Source: Cellulosimicrobium cellulans (GTDB lineage: Bacteria; Actinomycetota; Actinomycetes; Actinomycetales; Cellulomonadaceae). Taken from it: DNA of 64,000 bases. Every line of letters starts with the position of its first letter. Positions within the stretch are counted from its first letter, which is position 1. Below the pieces are notes generated by a model. The model did not search any database and was not told the DNA's origin. It saw nothing but the letters and a program-made list of their open reading frames with translations. Where the stretch lies: NCBI RefSeq assembly GCF_007679345.1, contig NZ_VEGH01000019.1:1-64000 (forward strand), in the 5' to 3' direction. The translations under genes were made by a program, and so were the position numbers. Below are positions 23,114 to 32,358 of the stretch, piece by piece.

Positions 23114-24204
23114 TGGCACACCAGTGGCGCGGCGTGATCCGCGAGTACGCCGACCGCCTGCCCGCGCACGTCCAGCAGCGCGTGGTCACCCTCGGCGAGG
23201 GCGGCACGCCGCTGGTCGAGGCGCCCGCGCTGTCGCGGCTGACCGGGGCCGAGGTGTTCGTCAAGGTCGAGGGGATGAACCCGACCGGGTCGTTCAAGGA
23301 CCGCGGCATGACGACGGCGATGTCCGCCGCCGCCGGCCGCGGCGCGAAGGCCGTCGTCTGCGCGTCCACCGGCAACACCTCCGCCTCGGCCGCCGCGTAC
23401 GCGACCGCCGCGGGCATGGTGTGCGCCGTGCTGGTGCCGGACGGCAAGATCGCGATGGGCAAGCTCAGCCAGGCGGTCGCGCACGGGGCGACGCTGCTGC
23501 AGGTCGACGGCAACTTCGACGACTGCCTGGTCGCCGCGCGCAAGCTCGCGGAGGCGTACCCGGTCGAGCTCGTGAACTCCGTCAACCCGGACCGCATCGA
23601 GGGCCAGAAGACCGGCGCGTTCGAGATCGTCGACGCCCTGGGCGACGCCCCCGACATCCACGCGCTGCCCGTCGGCAACGCCGGCAACATCACCGCGTAC
23701 TGGAAGGGCTTCCGCGAGTACGCGGGCCTGGACGCGGGGGCGGACCTCGACCCGGTCGCGACGCACACGCCGGCGATGTGGGGCTTCCAGGCGGCCGGGG
23801 CCGCGCCGATCGTGCACGGCTACCCGATCATGGAGCCCGAGACGATCGCGACCGCGATCCGGATCGGCAACCCCGCGTCCTGGACGCAGGCCGAGGCCGC
23901 GCGCGACCTGTCCGGCGGCCTCATCGAGGCCGTCACGGACGACGAGATCCTGCACGCGCACCGCGTGCTGTCCTCGCAGGTCGGCGTGTTCGTCGAGCCG
24001 GCGTCGGCCGCTGGCGTCGCCGGGATCCTGCGGCTCGCGCAGGAGGGCCGCGTGCCCGCGGGCGCGCGCATCGTCGTGACCGTCACCGGGCACGGCCTCA
24101 AGGACCCGCAGTGGGCGCTGCGCACGGCGGACGGCACCGAGGTCGAGACCACCCGGGTGCGCCCGGACGTGGTGGAGATCGCCACCGCGCTCGGCCTCGG
24201 CTGA
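23113..24204 (+). CDS. thrC: Threonine synthase
   Basis: ThrC converts O-phosphohomoserine to threonine with PLP. The protein is 363 residues. The PLP lysine lies in NPTGSFKDRGMT (K62). ASTGNTSASAAAYA binds the substrate phosphate region, and GNAGNITAYWKG forms the cofactor phosphate cup. Length and motifs fit the short bacterial class. It starts at the TGATG overlap with hom and is followed 9 bp later by thrB. Confidence 0.97.
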   Translation: MAHQWRGVIREYADRLPAHVQQRVVTLGEGGTPLVEAPALSRLTGAEVFVKVEGMNPTGSFKDRGMTTAMSAAAGRGAKAVVCASTGNTSASAAAYATAAGMVCAVLVPDGKIAMGKLSQAVAHGATLLQVDGNFDDCLVAARKLAEAYPVELVNSVNPDRIEGQKTGAFEIVDALGDAPDIHALPVGNAGNITAYWKGFREYAGLDAGADLDPVATHTPAMWGFQAAGAAPIVHGYPIMEPETIATAIRIGNPASWTQAEAARDLSGGLIEAVTDDEILHAHRVLSSQVGVFVEPASAAGVAGILRLAQEGRVPAGARIVVTVTGHGLKDPQWALRTADGTEVETTRVRPDVVEIATALGLG

Positions 24205-24212
24205 GGCTCGCC

Positions 24213-25166
24213 GTGCGACTGGGAGCCGACCGGGCGCGGGTGCGCGTCCCGGCGACGAGCGCGAACCTCGGCCCGGGCTTCGACGCGCTGGGCCTCGCTC
24301 TGGCGCTGCACGACGAGGTCGAGGTGCGCGCGCTCGGCTCGGCGGACGTCGTGGTCGACGTCGTGGGGGAGGGCGCCGACGAGGTGCCCTCGGGCGACGA
24401 CCACCTCGTCGTCCGCGCGATGCGGCACGCCCTCGACCACGTCGGCGCACCGCAGACCGGACTGCACCTGACGTGCCGGAACCGGATCCCGCACGGGCGG
24501 GGCCTCGGGTCGTCGGCCGGCGCCGTGGTCGCGGGCCTGCTCGCCGCGCGGGCGCTGGTCGCGGAGCCCGAGTCGCTGGACGACGACGTCGTGCTCCGGC
24601 TGGCGACCGAGCTCGAGGGTCACCCCGACAACGCCGCGCCCGCGCTGCTCGGCGGCGCGACGGTGGCCTGGTCGGAGGGCGACGACGCGGTGCGCGCGGC
24701 ACGGCTGGCCGTGCACCCGGACGTCGCGCCCGTCGCGGTGGTGCCGTCGACCCGGCTGTCGACCTCGCACGCCCGGGGCGTGCTGCCCGCGCAGGTGCCG
24801 CACGGCGACGCCGCGTTCCAGGCGGGCCGCGCGGCGCTGCTGGTCGAGGCGCTCGGCCGCCGCCCGGACCTGCTGCTCCCGGCGACCGAGGACCGGCTGC
24901 ACCAGGGCTACCGCCGCCCGGTCATGGCCGAGAGCCTGGCGCTCGTGGACGCGCTGCGCGCCCGGGGCGTGGCGGCGGTCGTCTCGGGGGCGGGTCCGAC
25001 GGTGCTCGTGCTGGCCCGCGCGGCCGGGGAGCCCGGTGCGGACGGCGGCCGGCCGACCGACGCGGACGCCGCGTTGCAGCAGGTGTTCGGCGGGGTGATG
25101 GGCGGCTGGCGCATCGTCCCGCTCGCGATCGACACCACCGGCGCGGAGGCCCGGAGACTGCCGTGA
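24213..25166 (+). CDS. thrB: Homoserine kinase
   Basis: ThrB phosphorylates homoserine using ATP. The 317-residue protein belongs to the GHMP kinases: an N-terminal VPATSANLGPGFDALGLAL, the ATP-binding loop PHGRGLGSSAGAVVAG (residues 93-108), and a C-terminal GHMP motif VVSGAGPTVLVL. I start at GTG 24213, giving VRLGADRARVRVPATS. It completes the hom-thrC-thrB operon. A likely rho promoter follows within 25 bp of its stop. Confidence 0.96.
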   Translation: MRLGADRARVRVPATSANLGPGFDALGLALALHDEVEVRALGSADVVVDVVGEGADEVPSGDDHLVVRAMRHALDHVGAPQTGLHLTCRNRIPHGRGLGSSAGAVVAGLLAARALVAEPESLDDDVVLRLATELEGHPDNAAPALLGGATVAWSEGDDAVRAARLAVHPDVAPVAVVPSTRLSTSHARGVLPAQVPHGDAAFQAGRAALLVEALGRRPDLLLPATEDRLHQGYRRPVMAESLALVDALRARGVAAVVSGAGPTVLVLARAAGEPGADGGRPTDADAALQQVFGGVMGGWRIVPLAIDTTGAEARRLP

Positions 25167-25183
25167 TCGAGGCGGCCCGGTGG

Positions 25184-25189
25184 TATGCT
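25184..25189 (+). promoter_or_regulatory. -10-like element of the rho leader
   Basis: TATGCT lies 18 bp after the thrB stop and 222 bp before the rho start. The long GC-rich leader (25195-25410) contains no gene. rho is often controlled through its leader by Rho itself; here that is inferred from the leader's length only. Confidence 0.45.
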
Positions 25190-25410
25190 GGGCGCCGTTC
25201 CCCGGGCCTCGTCCTGACATCCGCTCAGCCTCTTTCCGGTGCAGCGTCGCTCAGGAGATCCGAGCCCGGGAGCGATCCAGCCCACGCGAGTCGACGCGAT
25301 CGGCGCGACCCGTGCGGCTTCACCGACGCGACGGCCCCGAGACGGGGCCGGACGCGGACCGCGCGCCCCGACCGTGGGCGGCGGTCCCCGACGAGGGGGA
25401 AGGGTCCTTC

Positions 25411-27513
25411 GTGACAGACACCATCGAGCCGGCCGTGAGCAGCGCCTCCGGCGGCTCCGCCCGTGGTGGCGCCGTGTCCGCCATGCGCATGCCGGAGCTC
25501 CAGGCCCTGGCGGCCGAGCTCGGCGTGACCGGGACGTCCCGGATGCGCAAGAGCGACCTGGTCGACGCCATCCAGGCCAAGCGCGCCGGCGGCGGCGAGC
25601 GCCCCGCGGGCCGCACCCGCCGTGCCGCGACGCGCGACGCGGGCCGCGCCGACTCCGCGCCGGCCGCCGAGACCACCGCGCCGGCCGCGAGCACCACCCC
25701 GGCCGGGAGCACCGCGCCGTCCGAGCGCACCGCGCCGGCCGCGAGCGCCCCGGCCGACGACGCCGCGCCCCGCGGGCAGCGCCGCCGCTCCGGGCGCGCC
25801 GAGGCCGCCGCGCCCGAGGCGTCCGCCCCGGCCGCCGACGGGTCCGCCGAGGGGCGCGGGCGCGTCGTCGACGTGCTGGCCGGCCTCGAGGCCGTCGAGC
25901 GCTCGCTCGACTCCCGGCACCAGGCGGACGACCGCGCCGCGCGCGCGGCCGACGCGGTCGGCACCGTCACCGGCGAGCGCCGCTCCCGTCGCGCGGGCCG
26001 CGGCGCGGGGGCGCCCACGGTCGACGTGACGCTGCCCGAGGGCCCCACCTCCGGGGGCGAGCGCGGCGACCGCCCGGAGCGTGGCGAGCGGCGCGAGCAG
26101 CAGCCCGACGGCCAGCGCCAGCGCCCGCAGCAGGACCAGCAGCGTCCGGCCGGCCAGGCGTCCGAGCAGGACGCCGGCCAGGACGACGACGAGCGCGGCG
26201 GTCGCCGCCGGCGCTCGCGCGACCGGTACCGCGACCGCGACGGCCGCAAGCGCGGGCGCGGTCAGCGCGGCGGCGTGGGCGACCTGCCGTACGAGGAGGT
26301 GGAGATCGCGGAGGACGACGTCCTCGTCCCGGTCGCCGGCATCCTCGACGTGCTGGACTCCTACGCCTTCGTCCGCACCAGCGGCTACCTGCCCGGCCCG
26401 AACGACGTGTACCTGCCGCTCGCGCAGGTCCGCAAGGCCGGCCTGCGTCGCGGCGACGCGATCACCGGTGCCGTGCGCGCTCCCCGCGAGGGCGAGCCGC
26501 AGGGCCAGGGCGGCGCCGGCCGGCCGAACAAGGCGAACGCGCTCGTGCGGCTCGACACCGTCAACGGGATGGCGCCCGAGCAGGCGCGCACCCGCCCCGA
26601 GTTCACCAAGCTGACGCCCCTGTACCCGCAGGACCGGCTCCGCCTCGAGAACGAGTCGAACCACCTGACGCCCCGGGTCATCGACATCGTCGCCCCGATC
26701 GGCAAGGGCCAGCGCGGCCTCATCGTCGCGCCCCCGAAGGCCGGCAAGACGATCATCATGCAGCAGATCGCCAACGCGATCACCGCGAACAACCCCGAGG
26801 TCCACCTCATGGTCGTGCTCGTCGACGAGCGCCCCGAGGAGGTCACGGACATGGAGCGGACCGTGAAGGGCGAGGTCATCGCCTCGACCTTCGACCGCCC
26901 CGCCTCGGACCACACCATGGTTGCCGAGCTGGCGATCGAGCGCGCCAAGCGCCTGGTCGAGCTCGGCCAGGACGTCGTGGTGCTGCTCGACTCGCTGACC
27001 CGGCTGTCCCGCGCGTACAACCTGGCGGCCCCGGCCTCCGGGCGCATCCTGTCCGGCGGCGTGGACGCCTCGGCGCTCTACCCGCCGAAGCGGTTCTTCG
27101 GCGCCGCGCGCAACATCGAGCACGGCGGCTCGCTGACGATCCTCGCCTCGGCGCTGGTGGAGACCGGCTCCAAGATGGACGAGGTCATCTTCGAGGAGTT
27201 CAAGGGCACCGGGAACATGGAGCTCCGGCTCTCCCGGTCGCTCGCGGACAAGCGGATCTTCCCGGCGGTGGACGTCAACGCGTCCGGCACCCGCCGCGAG
27301 GAGATCCTCATCGCCCCGGACGAGCTCAAGATCATCTGGAAGCTCCGCCGCGTCATGGGGGCGCTCGACCAGCAGCAGGCGATCGAGCTGCTGCTCGGCA
27401 AGCTCCGCGAGACCAAGAGCAACGTCGAGTTCCTGCTCCAGGTCCAGAAGACGACCCCGGCGCAGAACGGCCACGGTCACCACGACGAGGCCCAGACCCG
27501 CGCGATCGTCTGA
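25411..27513 (+). CDS. rho: Transcription termination factor Rho
   Basis: Rho is a hexameric RNA-dependent ATPase that ends transcription. The 700-residue actinobacterial form has the N-terminal Rho-N motif (MRMPELQALAAELGV near residue 27). A long Ala/Pro/Arg/Asp/Gly-rich insertion (about residues 60-290) follows and is typical of high-GC actinobacteria, where it binds RNA. Next are the cold-shock-like RNA-binding domain (ILDVLDSYAFVRTSGYL) and the ATPase core with Walker A APPKAGKTIIM (about 441-451) and Walker B VVVLLDSLTRL (about 522). GTG 25411 follows GGGGGAAGG. A strong terminator follows the stop. Confidence 0.97.
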   Translation: MTDTIEPAVSSASGGSARGGAVSAMRMPELQALAAELGVTGTSRMRKSDLVDAIQAKRAGGGERPAGRTRRAATRDAGRADSAPAAETTAPAASTTPAGSTAPSERTAPAASAPADDAAPRGQRRRSGRAEAAAPEASAPAADGSAEGRGRVVDVLAGLEAVERSLDSRHQADDRAARAADAVGTVTGERRSRRAGRGAGAPTVDVTLPEGPTSGGERGDRPERGERREQQPDGQRQRPQQDQQRPAGQASEQDAGQDDDERGGRRRRSRDRYRDRDGRKRGRGQRGGVGDLPYEEVEIAEDDVLVPVAGILDVLDSYAFVRTSGYLPGPNDVYLPLAQVRKAGLRRGDAITGAVRAPREGEPQGQGGAGRPNKANALVRLDTVNGMAPEQARTRPEFTKLTPLYPQDRLRLENESNHLTPRVIDIVAPIGKGQRGLIVAPPKAGKTIIMQQIANAITANNPEVHLMVVLVDERPEEVTDMERTVKGEVIASTFDRPASDHTMVAELAIERAKRLVELGQDVVVLLDSLTRLSRAYNLAAPASGRILSGGVDASALYPPKRFFGAARNIEHGGSLTILASALVETGSKMDEVIFEEFKGTGNMELRLSRSLADKRIFPAVDVNASGTRREEILIAPDELKIIWKLRRVMGALDQQQAIELLLGKLRETKSNVEFLLQVQKTTPAQNGHGHHDEAQTRAIV

Positions 27514-27526
27514 CCACGCACCTCAC

Positions 27527-27555
27527 GGGGCGGCACCCTCCGGGGGTGCCGCCCC
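27527..27555 (+). terminator. Terminator of rho
   Basis: GGGGCGGCACCC (27527-27538) pairs perfectly with GGGTGCCGCCCC (27544-27555) around a 5-base loop, 13 bases after the stop codon. Confidence 0.85.
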
Positions 27556-27590
27556 GTCGCGCGTCCCCCGGCGCCCCCGGCGGCCCGGAC

Positions 27591-27654
27591 GCCGAGTCTC
27601 CGTTTGTCGCCTGTGCCGGGACTGTCGGACACAGGCGAGAAGTGGAGACTCGGC
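27591..27654. repeat. REP-like palindromic repeat, copy 1
   Basis: Outer arms GCCGAGTCTCC (27591-27601) and GGAGACTCGGC (27644-27654) enclose an inner stem TCGCCTGTG (27607-27615) / CACAGGCGA (27630-27638). The same outer arms and a related inner CTGTG/CACAG stem recur at 55529-55598. It lies between the convergent ends of rho and the glycosyltransferase gene. The following stretch to 27757 is GC-rich, with repeated GGCGCGGGG-like units and no gene. Confidence 0.75.
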
Positions 27655-27757
27655 GAGATGCGTGCGGGGAGGGCGCGGGGTGCGCGCGCGGAGGGCGCGG
27701 GGAGGGCGCCAGGCGCGCAGGAGGGCGCGGGGTGCGGCGGGCGTGCGGGCGTGCGCG

Positions 27758-28957
27758 TCAGCGCGGGGCGCGGGCGCCGGAGCGGCGGGCGGCGATCGCC
27801 GCCTCGTACCAGGCCAGCGTCCGGGCGGTGATCTCGCCGGCCTCGAACCGCTGCGCCGCGACGCGCTGGGGCGCGCGGGCCGCCGCCCGTGCCCCGGGGT
27901 CGTCGACCCAGCGCGCCAGGGTCCGGGCGAACGTCGCGGTGTCCCGGGGGTCGACGAGCTGGTCCTCCAGGCCCGCCATCGGGGTGCGGTAGCCGGGGTT
28001 GTCGCCGGCGAGCACGACACCGCCGGCGTCGGCCAGGGCCTCGACGACCGACATGCCGAAGCTCTCGCCGCCGGTCGACGGCAGGGCGACGACGTCCGCG
28101 CCGGCGAGCAGGCCGGCCTTGTCCTCCTCGGCGACGAAGCCCGGGAAGTCGACCCGGTCGGCGATCCCCGCGGCGCGGGCGCGCTCGCGCAGGTCCTCCA
28201 GGAGGGGGCCGCGGCCGGCGAGGGTGAGCGTCCACGGGCGGGTGGCCGGCATCGCGGCGACGGCGGCGAGCAGCTCGCGCGGCCCCTTGCGCTCGACCAG
28301 CCGACCGAGGAACACGATCCGCACGGGGCGGTCCCCGGGGCCGCCCGGGTCCCCGGGCTCGCCCGGCTCCACGGTGCCGCCCGGCGTGCCCGGCCCGACC
28401 CGCCCACCGGGCCCGCCCAGCTCCACCGGACCGCCGATGATCGGCGCGTCGTCCCGCCCGTAGCCCTCCCGCACGGACTCCCGCGCCGCCTCGGACAGCG
28501 CGCTGATCGCGTCGAACCGCCGCAGCCGCCGCCGCTCCAGGAGGCCGAGGGCCCGGATGCCCCACCGGGTCGCCCGGTCCTGCGGGTAGATCACGAACTG
28601 CCCGACGACGGCGGTGCGCGGCGACGCCGCGGAGACCACCCGTCCGGCGAGGAGCGGGCTGTACGGCATGGTGACGTGCAGGACGTCGAACGGGACCTCG
28701 GCGAGCAGCCGGCGGACGTCGCCGCGGCGGGCGGGCAGCGGGCTGCGCAGCCGGTTGCCGTTGAACCGCACGGAGACGGTGCGCCCCAGCACGTGCAGGT
28801 GCGGCAGGTCCGTGCGCTCGGTGGTGGAGGTGAGGTAGTGCACCTCGTGGCCGAGGGCGGCGAGCCGCCGACCGAGCGTGAGCACGATCTGCTGCACCCC
28901 GTCCGGCTTGTCGAGGCCGTCGTCGATCACCAGGCCGATGCGGAGCATGCGCGCCAT
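27758..28957 (-). CDS. GT4-family glycosyltransferase
   Basis: The 399-residue protein has a GT-B fold. The N-terminal domain starts LRIGLVIDDGLDKPDGVQQIV, with the acceptor-side loop DVLHVTMPYSPL. The C-terminal Rossmann domain has IVFLGRLVERKG and the nucleotide-sugar motif GESFGMSVVEAL, whose E-x7-E pair is typical of GT4. Actinobacterial relatives include PimA-type mannosyltransferases, but the donor and acceptor here are unknown. An unusual Gly/Pro/Glu-rich linker (about residues 178-210) joins the domains. It interrupts the usual rho-rpmE adjacency on the opposite strand. Confidence 0.85.
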   Translation of the reverse strand: MARMLRIGLVIDDGLDKPDGVQQIVLTLGRRLAALGHEVHYLTSTTERTDLPHLHVLGRTVSVRFNGNRLRSPLPARRGDVRRLLAEVPFDVLHVTMPYSPLLAGRVVSAASPRTAVVGQFVIYPQDRATRWGIRALGLLERRRLRRFDAISALSEAARESVREGYGRDDAPIIGGPVELGGPGGRVGPGTPGGTVEPGEPGDPGGPGDRPVRIVFLGRLVERKGPRELLAAVAAMPATRPWTLTLAGRGPLLEDLRERARAAGIADRVDFPGFVAEEDKAGLLAGADVVALPSTGGESFGMSVVEALADAGGVVLAGDNPGYRTPMAGLEDQLVDPRDTATFARTLARWVDDPGARAAARAPQRVAAQRFEAGEITARTLAWYEAAIAARRSGARAPR

Positions 28958-29015
28958 CGTAGGGGTGCCGCCCCGGGCCCGGCCCCGGCGTCGACGCCGG
29001 GCGACCCGCGCCGCC

Positions 29016-29783
29016 TCAGGCGGGCTCGTGCACCCCGTCGGCGGCCAGCGTGCGGTCGCCGCAGGTGATCGCCCGGGCCGACGCCCGCGCGGCGTCGGTG
29101 CCGGCGGACACCTGGTCCGACGCCCCGGCCGACGCCACGGTCCCGTCGACCCGGATCCGGGTGCGCGTCACGGTGTCGTCCACCAGGTTCAGGCCGACGA
29201 GGTCGAGGGTGCCGTCGCCGTCGAGGTCGACGCAGCCGACGCCGGTGCCCTGGCCGGCGAAGCCCTGGTCGAACTGCCACGGCTCGCCGCGGGTGTCGGT
29301 GGCGTCGACCAGCGCGCAGTCCTGCACGACGAGGAGGTCGGCGACCCGGTTGTCGGAGACCAGGACCATCGCGGGCCCGGCAGGGTCGGGGCGCAGCGCG
29401 AACGCGGTGGCGCCGGCGGGGCCGGCGAGGTCGATCGGGTGGCTGAGCGTCGCCCCTCCCGCCGTGGTGACGCCGACGGTGCGGGCGCCCGCGTCGTCCG
29501 CGATCCACAGCTCGTCGCCCGCGCCGTCTCCGTCGAGGTCGATCGTCCCGACGGTGGCCGCGGTGGCGGGAGCCACGCCGCCGGTCCCGGTGCAGCCGGT
29601 CGCGGGGGCGCTCGGCTGCGGCGTGCCGCCGGGGGAGCCGGGGGAGGGTGCCGCGGGCGTGGTGGCCGGTGCGGTGACCGTCGGGGTGCCGGACGCCAGG
29701 TCGTCCTCGCCGCCGCAGCCGGCGAGGAGCAGGGCCGTGGCGGCCAGGGCGGACAGGGTCAGCGGGGCGCGTCGCGTGCTCAT
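29016..29783 (-). CDS. FG-GAP/VCBS-type lipoprotein
   Basis: From ATG 29783 the protein is 255 residues with a lipoprotein signal (LSALAATALLLAGCGG, lipobox Cys near residue 21). A Thr/Pro/Ala linker follows, then a beta-propeller-like domain with calcium-binding repeats DLDGDGAGDELWI and DLDGDGTLDLVGLN. Such surface lipoproteins bind calcium and often ligands or carbohydrates; the role here is unknown. It is divergent from rpmE, and the two promoters must lie in the 149 bp between them. Confidence 0.75.
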   Translation of the reverse strand: MSTRRAPLTLSALAATALLLAGCGGEDDLASGTPTVTAPATTPAAPSPGSPGGTPQPSAPATGCTGTGGVAPATAATVGTIDLDGDGAGDELWIADDAGARTVGVTTAGGATLSHPIDLAGPAGATAFALRPDPAGPAMVLVSDNRVADLLVVQDCALVDATDTRGEPWQFDQGFAGQGTGVGCVDLDGDGTLDLVGLNLVDDTVTRTRIRVDGTVASAGASDQVSAGTDAARASARAITCGDRTLAADGVHEPA

Positions 29784-29932
29784 CGCCGTCGACGCTAGGT
29801 CGGCGCGGTGGCGTCCGCGAGCCGGGAAGATTTCCGCCCCGCCCGCTGTTCTGGCAGACTGTTCCGTCGGTCTGCGGTTCACGTGCGCGGCTCGCGCGCA
29901 CGACCCGGAGGCCCAACCCGAGGAGAACACCT

Positions 29933-30148
29933 GTGAAGACTGACATCCACCCCGAGTACGTGGTGACCCAGGTGACCTGCACCTGTGGCAACACGTTCAC
30001 CACGCGCTCCACCGAGACCTCCGGCGAGATCCGCGCCGACGTCTGCAGCGCCTGCCACCCGTTCTACACGGGCAAGCAGAAGATCCTCGACACCGGCGGC
30101 CGCGTGGCCCGGTTCGAGGCGCGCTACGGCAAGCGCTCGGCGAACTAG
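29933..30148 (+). CDS. rpmE: 50S ribosomal protein L31, zinc-binding (C+) form
   Basis: L31 bridges the ribosomal subunits. The 71-residue protein starts KTDIHPEYVVTQVTCTCGN and has the four zinc ligands Cys-x-Cys near residue 16 and CSACHPFYTG near residue 36-45, so it is the zinc-containing C+ paralogue. The ending VARFEARYGKR is standard. The GTG start follows GAGGAGAAC. It begins the rpmE-prfA-prmC-tsaC block. Confidence 0.97.
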   Translation: MKTDIHPEYVVTQVTCTCGNTFTTRSTETSGEIRADVCSACHPFYTGKQKILDTGGRVARFEARYGKRSAN

Positions 30149-30298
30149 CCGTCCTGACGCCGGTGCGCGGCGGTCCCCCGAGGACCGCCGGGCACCGGCG
30201 TCTTCGCGTGTCCGGGGCCGGGTCCGCCGTCCCCGCAGGCCGCCGGGCGACCGGCGACGCCCCGCGCCGCGGCGCCCGCCCCCCAGGAGATCCCCGCG

Positions 30299-31390
30299 AT
30301 GACCGACCCGTTCGCGGCCGCCCGCCCGCTGCTCGACGAGCACGCGCGGATCGAGCAGCAGCTCGCCGACCCGGCGGTGCACGCCGACCAGGCGCTGGCC
30401 CGCACCCTCGGCCGGCGGTACGCCGAGCTCGGCCGGGTCGCGCAGGCGCACGGCGCGTGGCGGGCGGCGGCGGAGGACCTGGCGGACGCGCGCGAGCTCG
30501 CGCAGGACGACGCCGCGTTCGCCGCCGAGCTGCCGGCGCTGGCGGAGGCCGAGGAGCAGGCGGCGGAGAAGCTGCGCCGGGTGCTGGTGCCGCGCGACCC
30601 CGACGACGCCCGCGACGTGATCCTGGAGATCAAGGCCGGCGAGGGCGGCGAGGAGTCCGCCCTGTTCGCCGGCGACCTGCTGCGGATGTACCTGCGGTAC
30701 GCCGAGCGCCGGGGCTGGAGGGCCGAGACGCTCGAGTCGACGGAGTCCGACCTGGGCGGCTACAAGGACGTGCAGGTCGCGATCAAGGCCCGCGGCGCGG
30801 TCACCGACCCGGCCGAGGGCGTCTGGGCGAGCCTGAAGTACGAGGGCGGCGTGCACCGCGTGCAGCGGGTGCCCGTCACCGAGTCGCAGGGCCGCATCCA
30901 CACGTCGGCGGCCGGTGTGCTGGTCTTCCCCGAGGTGGAGGACGAGGGCGAGGTCGAGATCGACCCGAACGAGCTGCGGATCGACGTGTACCGGTCCTCG
31001 GGCCCCGGCGGGCAGTCGGTGAACACGACCGACTCGGCGGTGCGGATCACCCACCTGCCGACGGGCATCGTGGTGTCGATGCAGAACGAGAAGTCGCAGC
31101 TGCAGAACCGCGAGCAGGCCATGCGCGTGCTGCGCGCCCGGCTGCTGGCCGCCCGCCAGGAGGAGGCCGCCGCCGCGGCCAGCGAGGCCCGGCGGTCGCA
31201 GGTGCGCACGGTGGACCGCTCCGAGCGCATCCGCACGTACAACTTCCCGGAGAACCGGATCGCCGACCACCGCACCGGCTACAAGGCGTACAACCTGGAC
31301 GCGGTGCTCGACGGCGATCTCGGCCCGGTCGTGCAGTCGGCGGTCGACGCCGACGAGGCCGCCCGGCTGGCCGCCGCGGGGGAGCGGTGA
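30299..31390 (+). CDS. prfA: Peptide chain release factor 1
   Basis: RF1 recognises UAA and UAG and releases the peptide. The 363-residue protein has a codon-reading tripeptide PVT (residues 192-194, in RVPVTESQGRIHTSA) and the catalytic GGQ (237-239, in SSGPGGQSVNTTDSA). The N-terminal helical domain and C-terminal ENRIADHRTGYKAYNLD are complete. ATG 30299 follows CCAGGAGA. The stop overlaps prmC, which encodes the enzyme that methylates the GGQ glutamine. Confidence 0.97.
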   Translation: MTDPFAAARPLLDEHARIEQQLADPAVHADQALARTLGRRYAELGRVAQAHGAWRAAAEDLADARELAQDDAAFAAELPALAEAEEQAAEKLRRVLVPRDPDDARDVILEIKAGEGGEESALFAGDLLRMYLRYAERRGWRAETLESTESDLGGYKDVQVAIKARGAVTDPAEGVWASLKYEGGVHRVQRVPVTESQGRIHTSAAGVLVFPEVEDEGEVEIDPNELRIDVYRSSGPGGQSVNTTDSAVRITHLPTGIVVSMQNEKSQLQNREQAMRVLRARLLAARQEEAAAAASEARRSQVRTVDRSERIRTYNFPENRIADHRTGYKAYNLDAVLDGDLGPVVQSAVDADEAARLAAAGER

Positions 31391-32358
31391 CGGCCCCGGG
31401 CCCGGCGCCCGCCGCGGGCTCCGGCGCGCCGACCATGCGCGTGCTCGTGGACGCCGCCACCCGGGTGCTCACCGAGGCGGGGGTCGGCTCGCCGCGGCAC
31501 GACGCCACCGAGCTGGCCGCGCACGCGCTCGGGCTGCCGCGCCTGGACCTGGTGCTGGCGCCGCCCGTGCCGGAGGGGTTCACGGAGGAGTACGCGGGCC
31601 TGGTCGACCGGCGCCGCCGGCGCGAGCCGCTGCAGCACATCGTCGGGTCGACGGTGTTCCGCTACCTCACGCTGCGCGTCGAGCCCGGCGTGTTCGTGCC
31701 GCGGCCCGAGACCGAGACGGTCGCGCAGGTCGGGATCGACGAGGCCGCCCGCCTCGCCACCGAGGGCCGGTCCCCGGTCGTCGTCGACCTGTGCTGCGGC
31801 GCGGGCGGCATCGCGCTGTCCCTGGCGACCGAGGTCCCGGAGGCGCGGGTGGCCGCGGTCGACGCGTCCCCGGCCGCCGTGGCGCTCACGCGGGCCAACG
31901 GCGAGCGGGTGGGCGCCGCCGGGGTCCGGGTGGAGCTCGGCGACGTCCGCGACGCCGCCCTGCTGGCGGACCTGGACGGCACGGTCGACGTGGTGGTGTC
32001 CAACCCGCCGTACATCCCGCCGGACGCGGTGCCCGTCGATCCCGAGGTCCGCGACCACGACCCCGACCTGGCGCTGTACGGGGGCGGGGCGGACGGGCTG
32101 GAGGTGCCGCGCGCGGTGCTGGCCGCCGCCGCGCGCCTGCTGGTGCCCGGCGGGCTCCTCGTGATGGAGCACGCCGAGGTCCAGGACGCCGCGGCGCGCG
32201 CCGCCGCGGAGGCGACCGGCGCGTTCGAGGCGGTCGCGTCCCGCCCGGACCTGACCGGCCGGCCCCGGATGCTCGTCGCCCGGCGGCGTGCCGCCGAGGT
32301 CACCGCCAGCGAGCCGCGTCCGGACGCCCAGCCGGGCGTGGGAGACTCGCAGCCGTGA
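31387..32358 (+). CDS. prmC: Peptide chain release factor N5-glutamine methyltransferase
   Basis: PrmC (HemK) methylates the GGQ glutamine of release factors using SAM. The 323-residue protein has an N-terminal helical substrate domain, RREPLQHIVGSTVF, the SAM loop VVDLCCGAGGIALSLA, and the catalytic NPPY at 206-209 (VVSNPPYIPPDAV). The GTG start overlaps the prfA stop and its own stop overlaps the tsaC start, so all three genes are coupled. The first about 16 residues are Ala/Pro/Gly-rich and may not be essential. Confidence 0.95.
   Translation: MTAPGPAPAAGSGAPTMRVLVDAATRVLTEAGVGSPRHDATELAAHALGLPRLDLVLAPPVPEGFTEEYAGLVDRRRRREPLQHIVGSTVFRYLTLRVEPGVFVPRPETETVAQVGIDEAARLATEGRSPVVVDLCCGAGGIALSLATEVPEARVAAVDASPAAVALTRANGERVGAAGVRVELGDVRDAALLADLDGTVDVVVSNPPYIPPDAVPVDPEVRDHDPDLALYGGGADGLEVPRAVLAAAARLLVPGGLLVMEHAEVQDAAARAAAEATGAFEAVASRPDLTGRPRMLVARRRAAEVTASEPRPDAQPGVGDSQP

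Noticed and set aside
19688..23119. A 1143-codon minus-strand frame across argS, lysA and hom
   Set aside because: It is antisense to conserved enzymes and rich in His/Arg/Gly/Val, with no recognisable motif.
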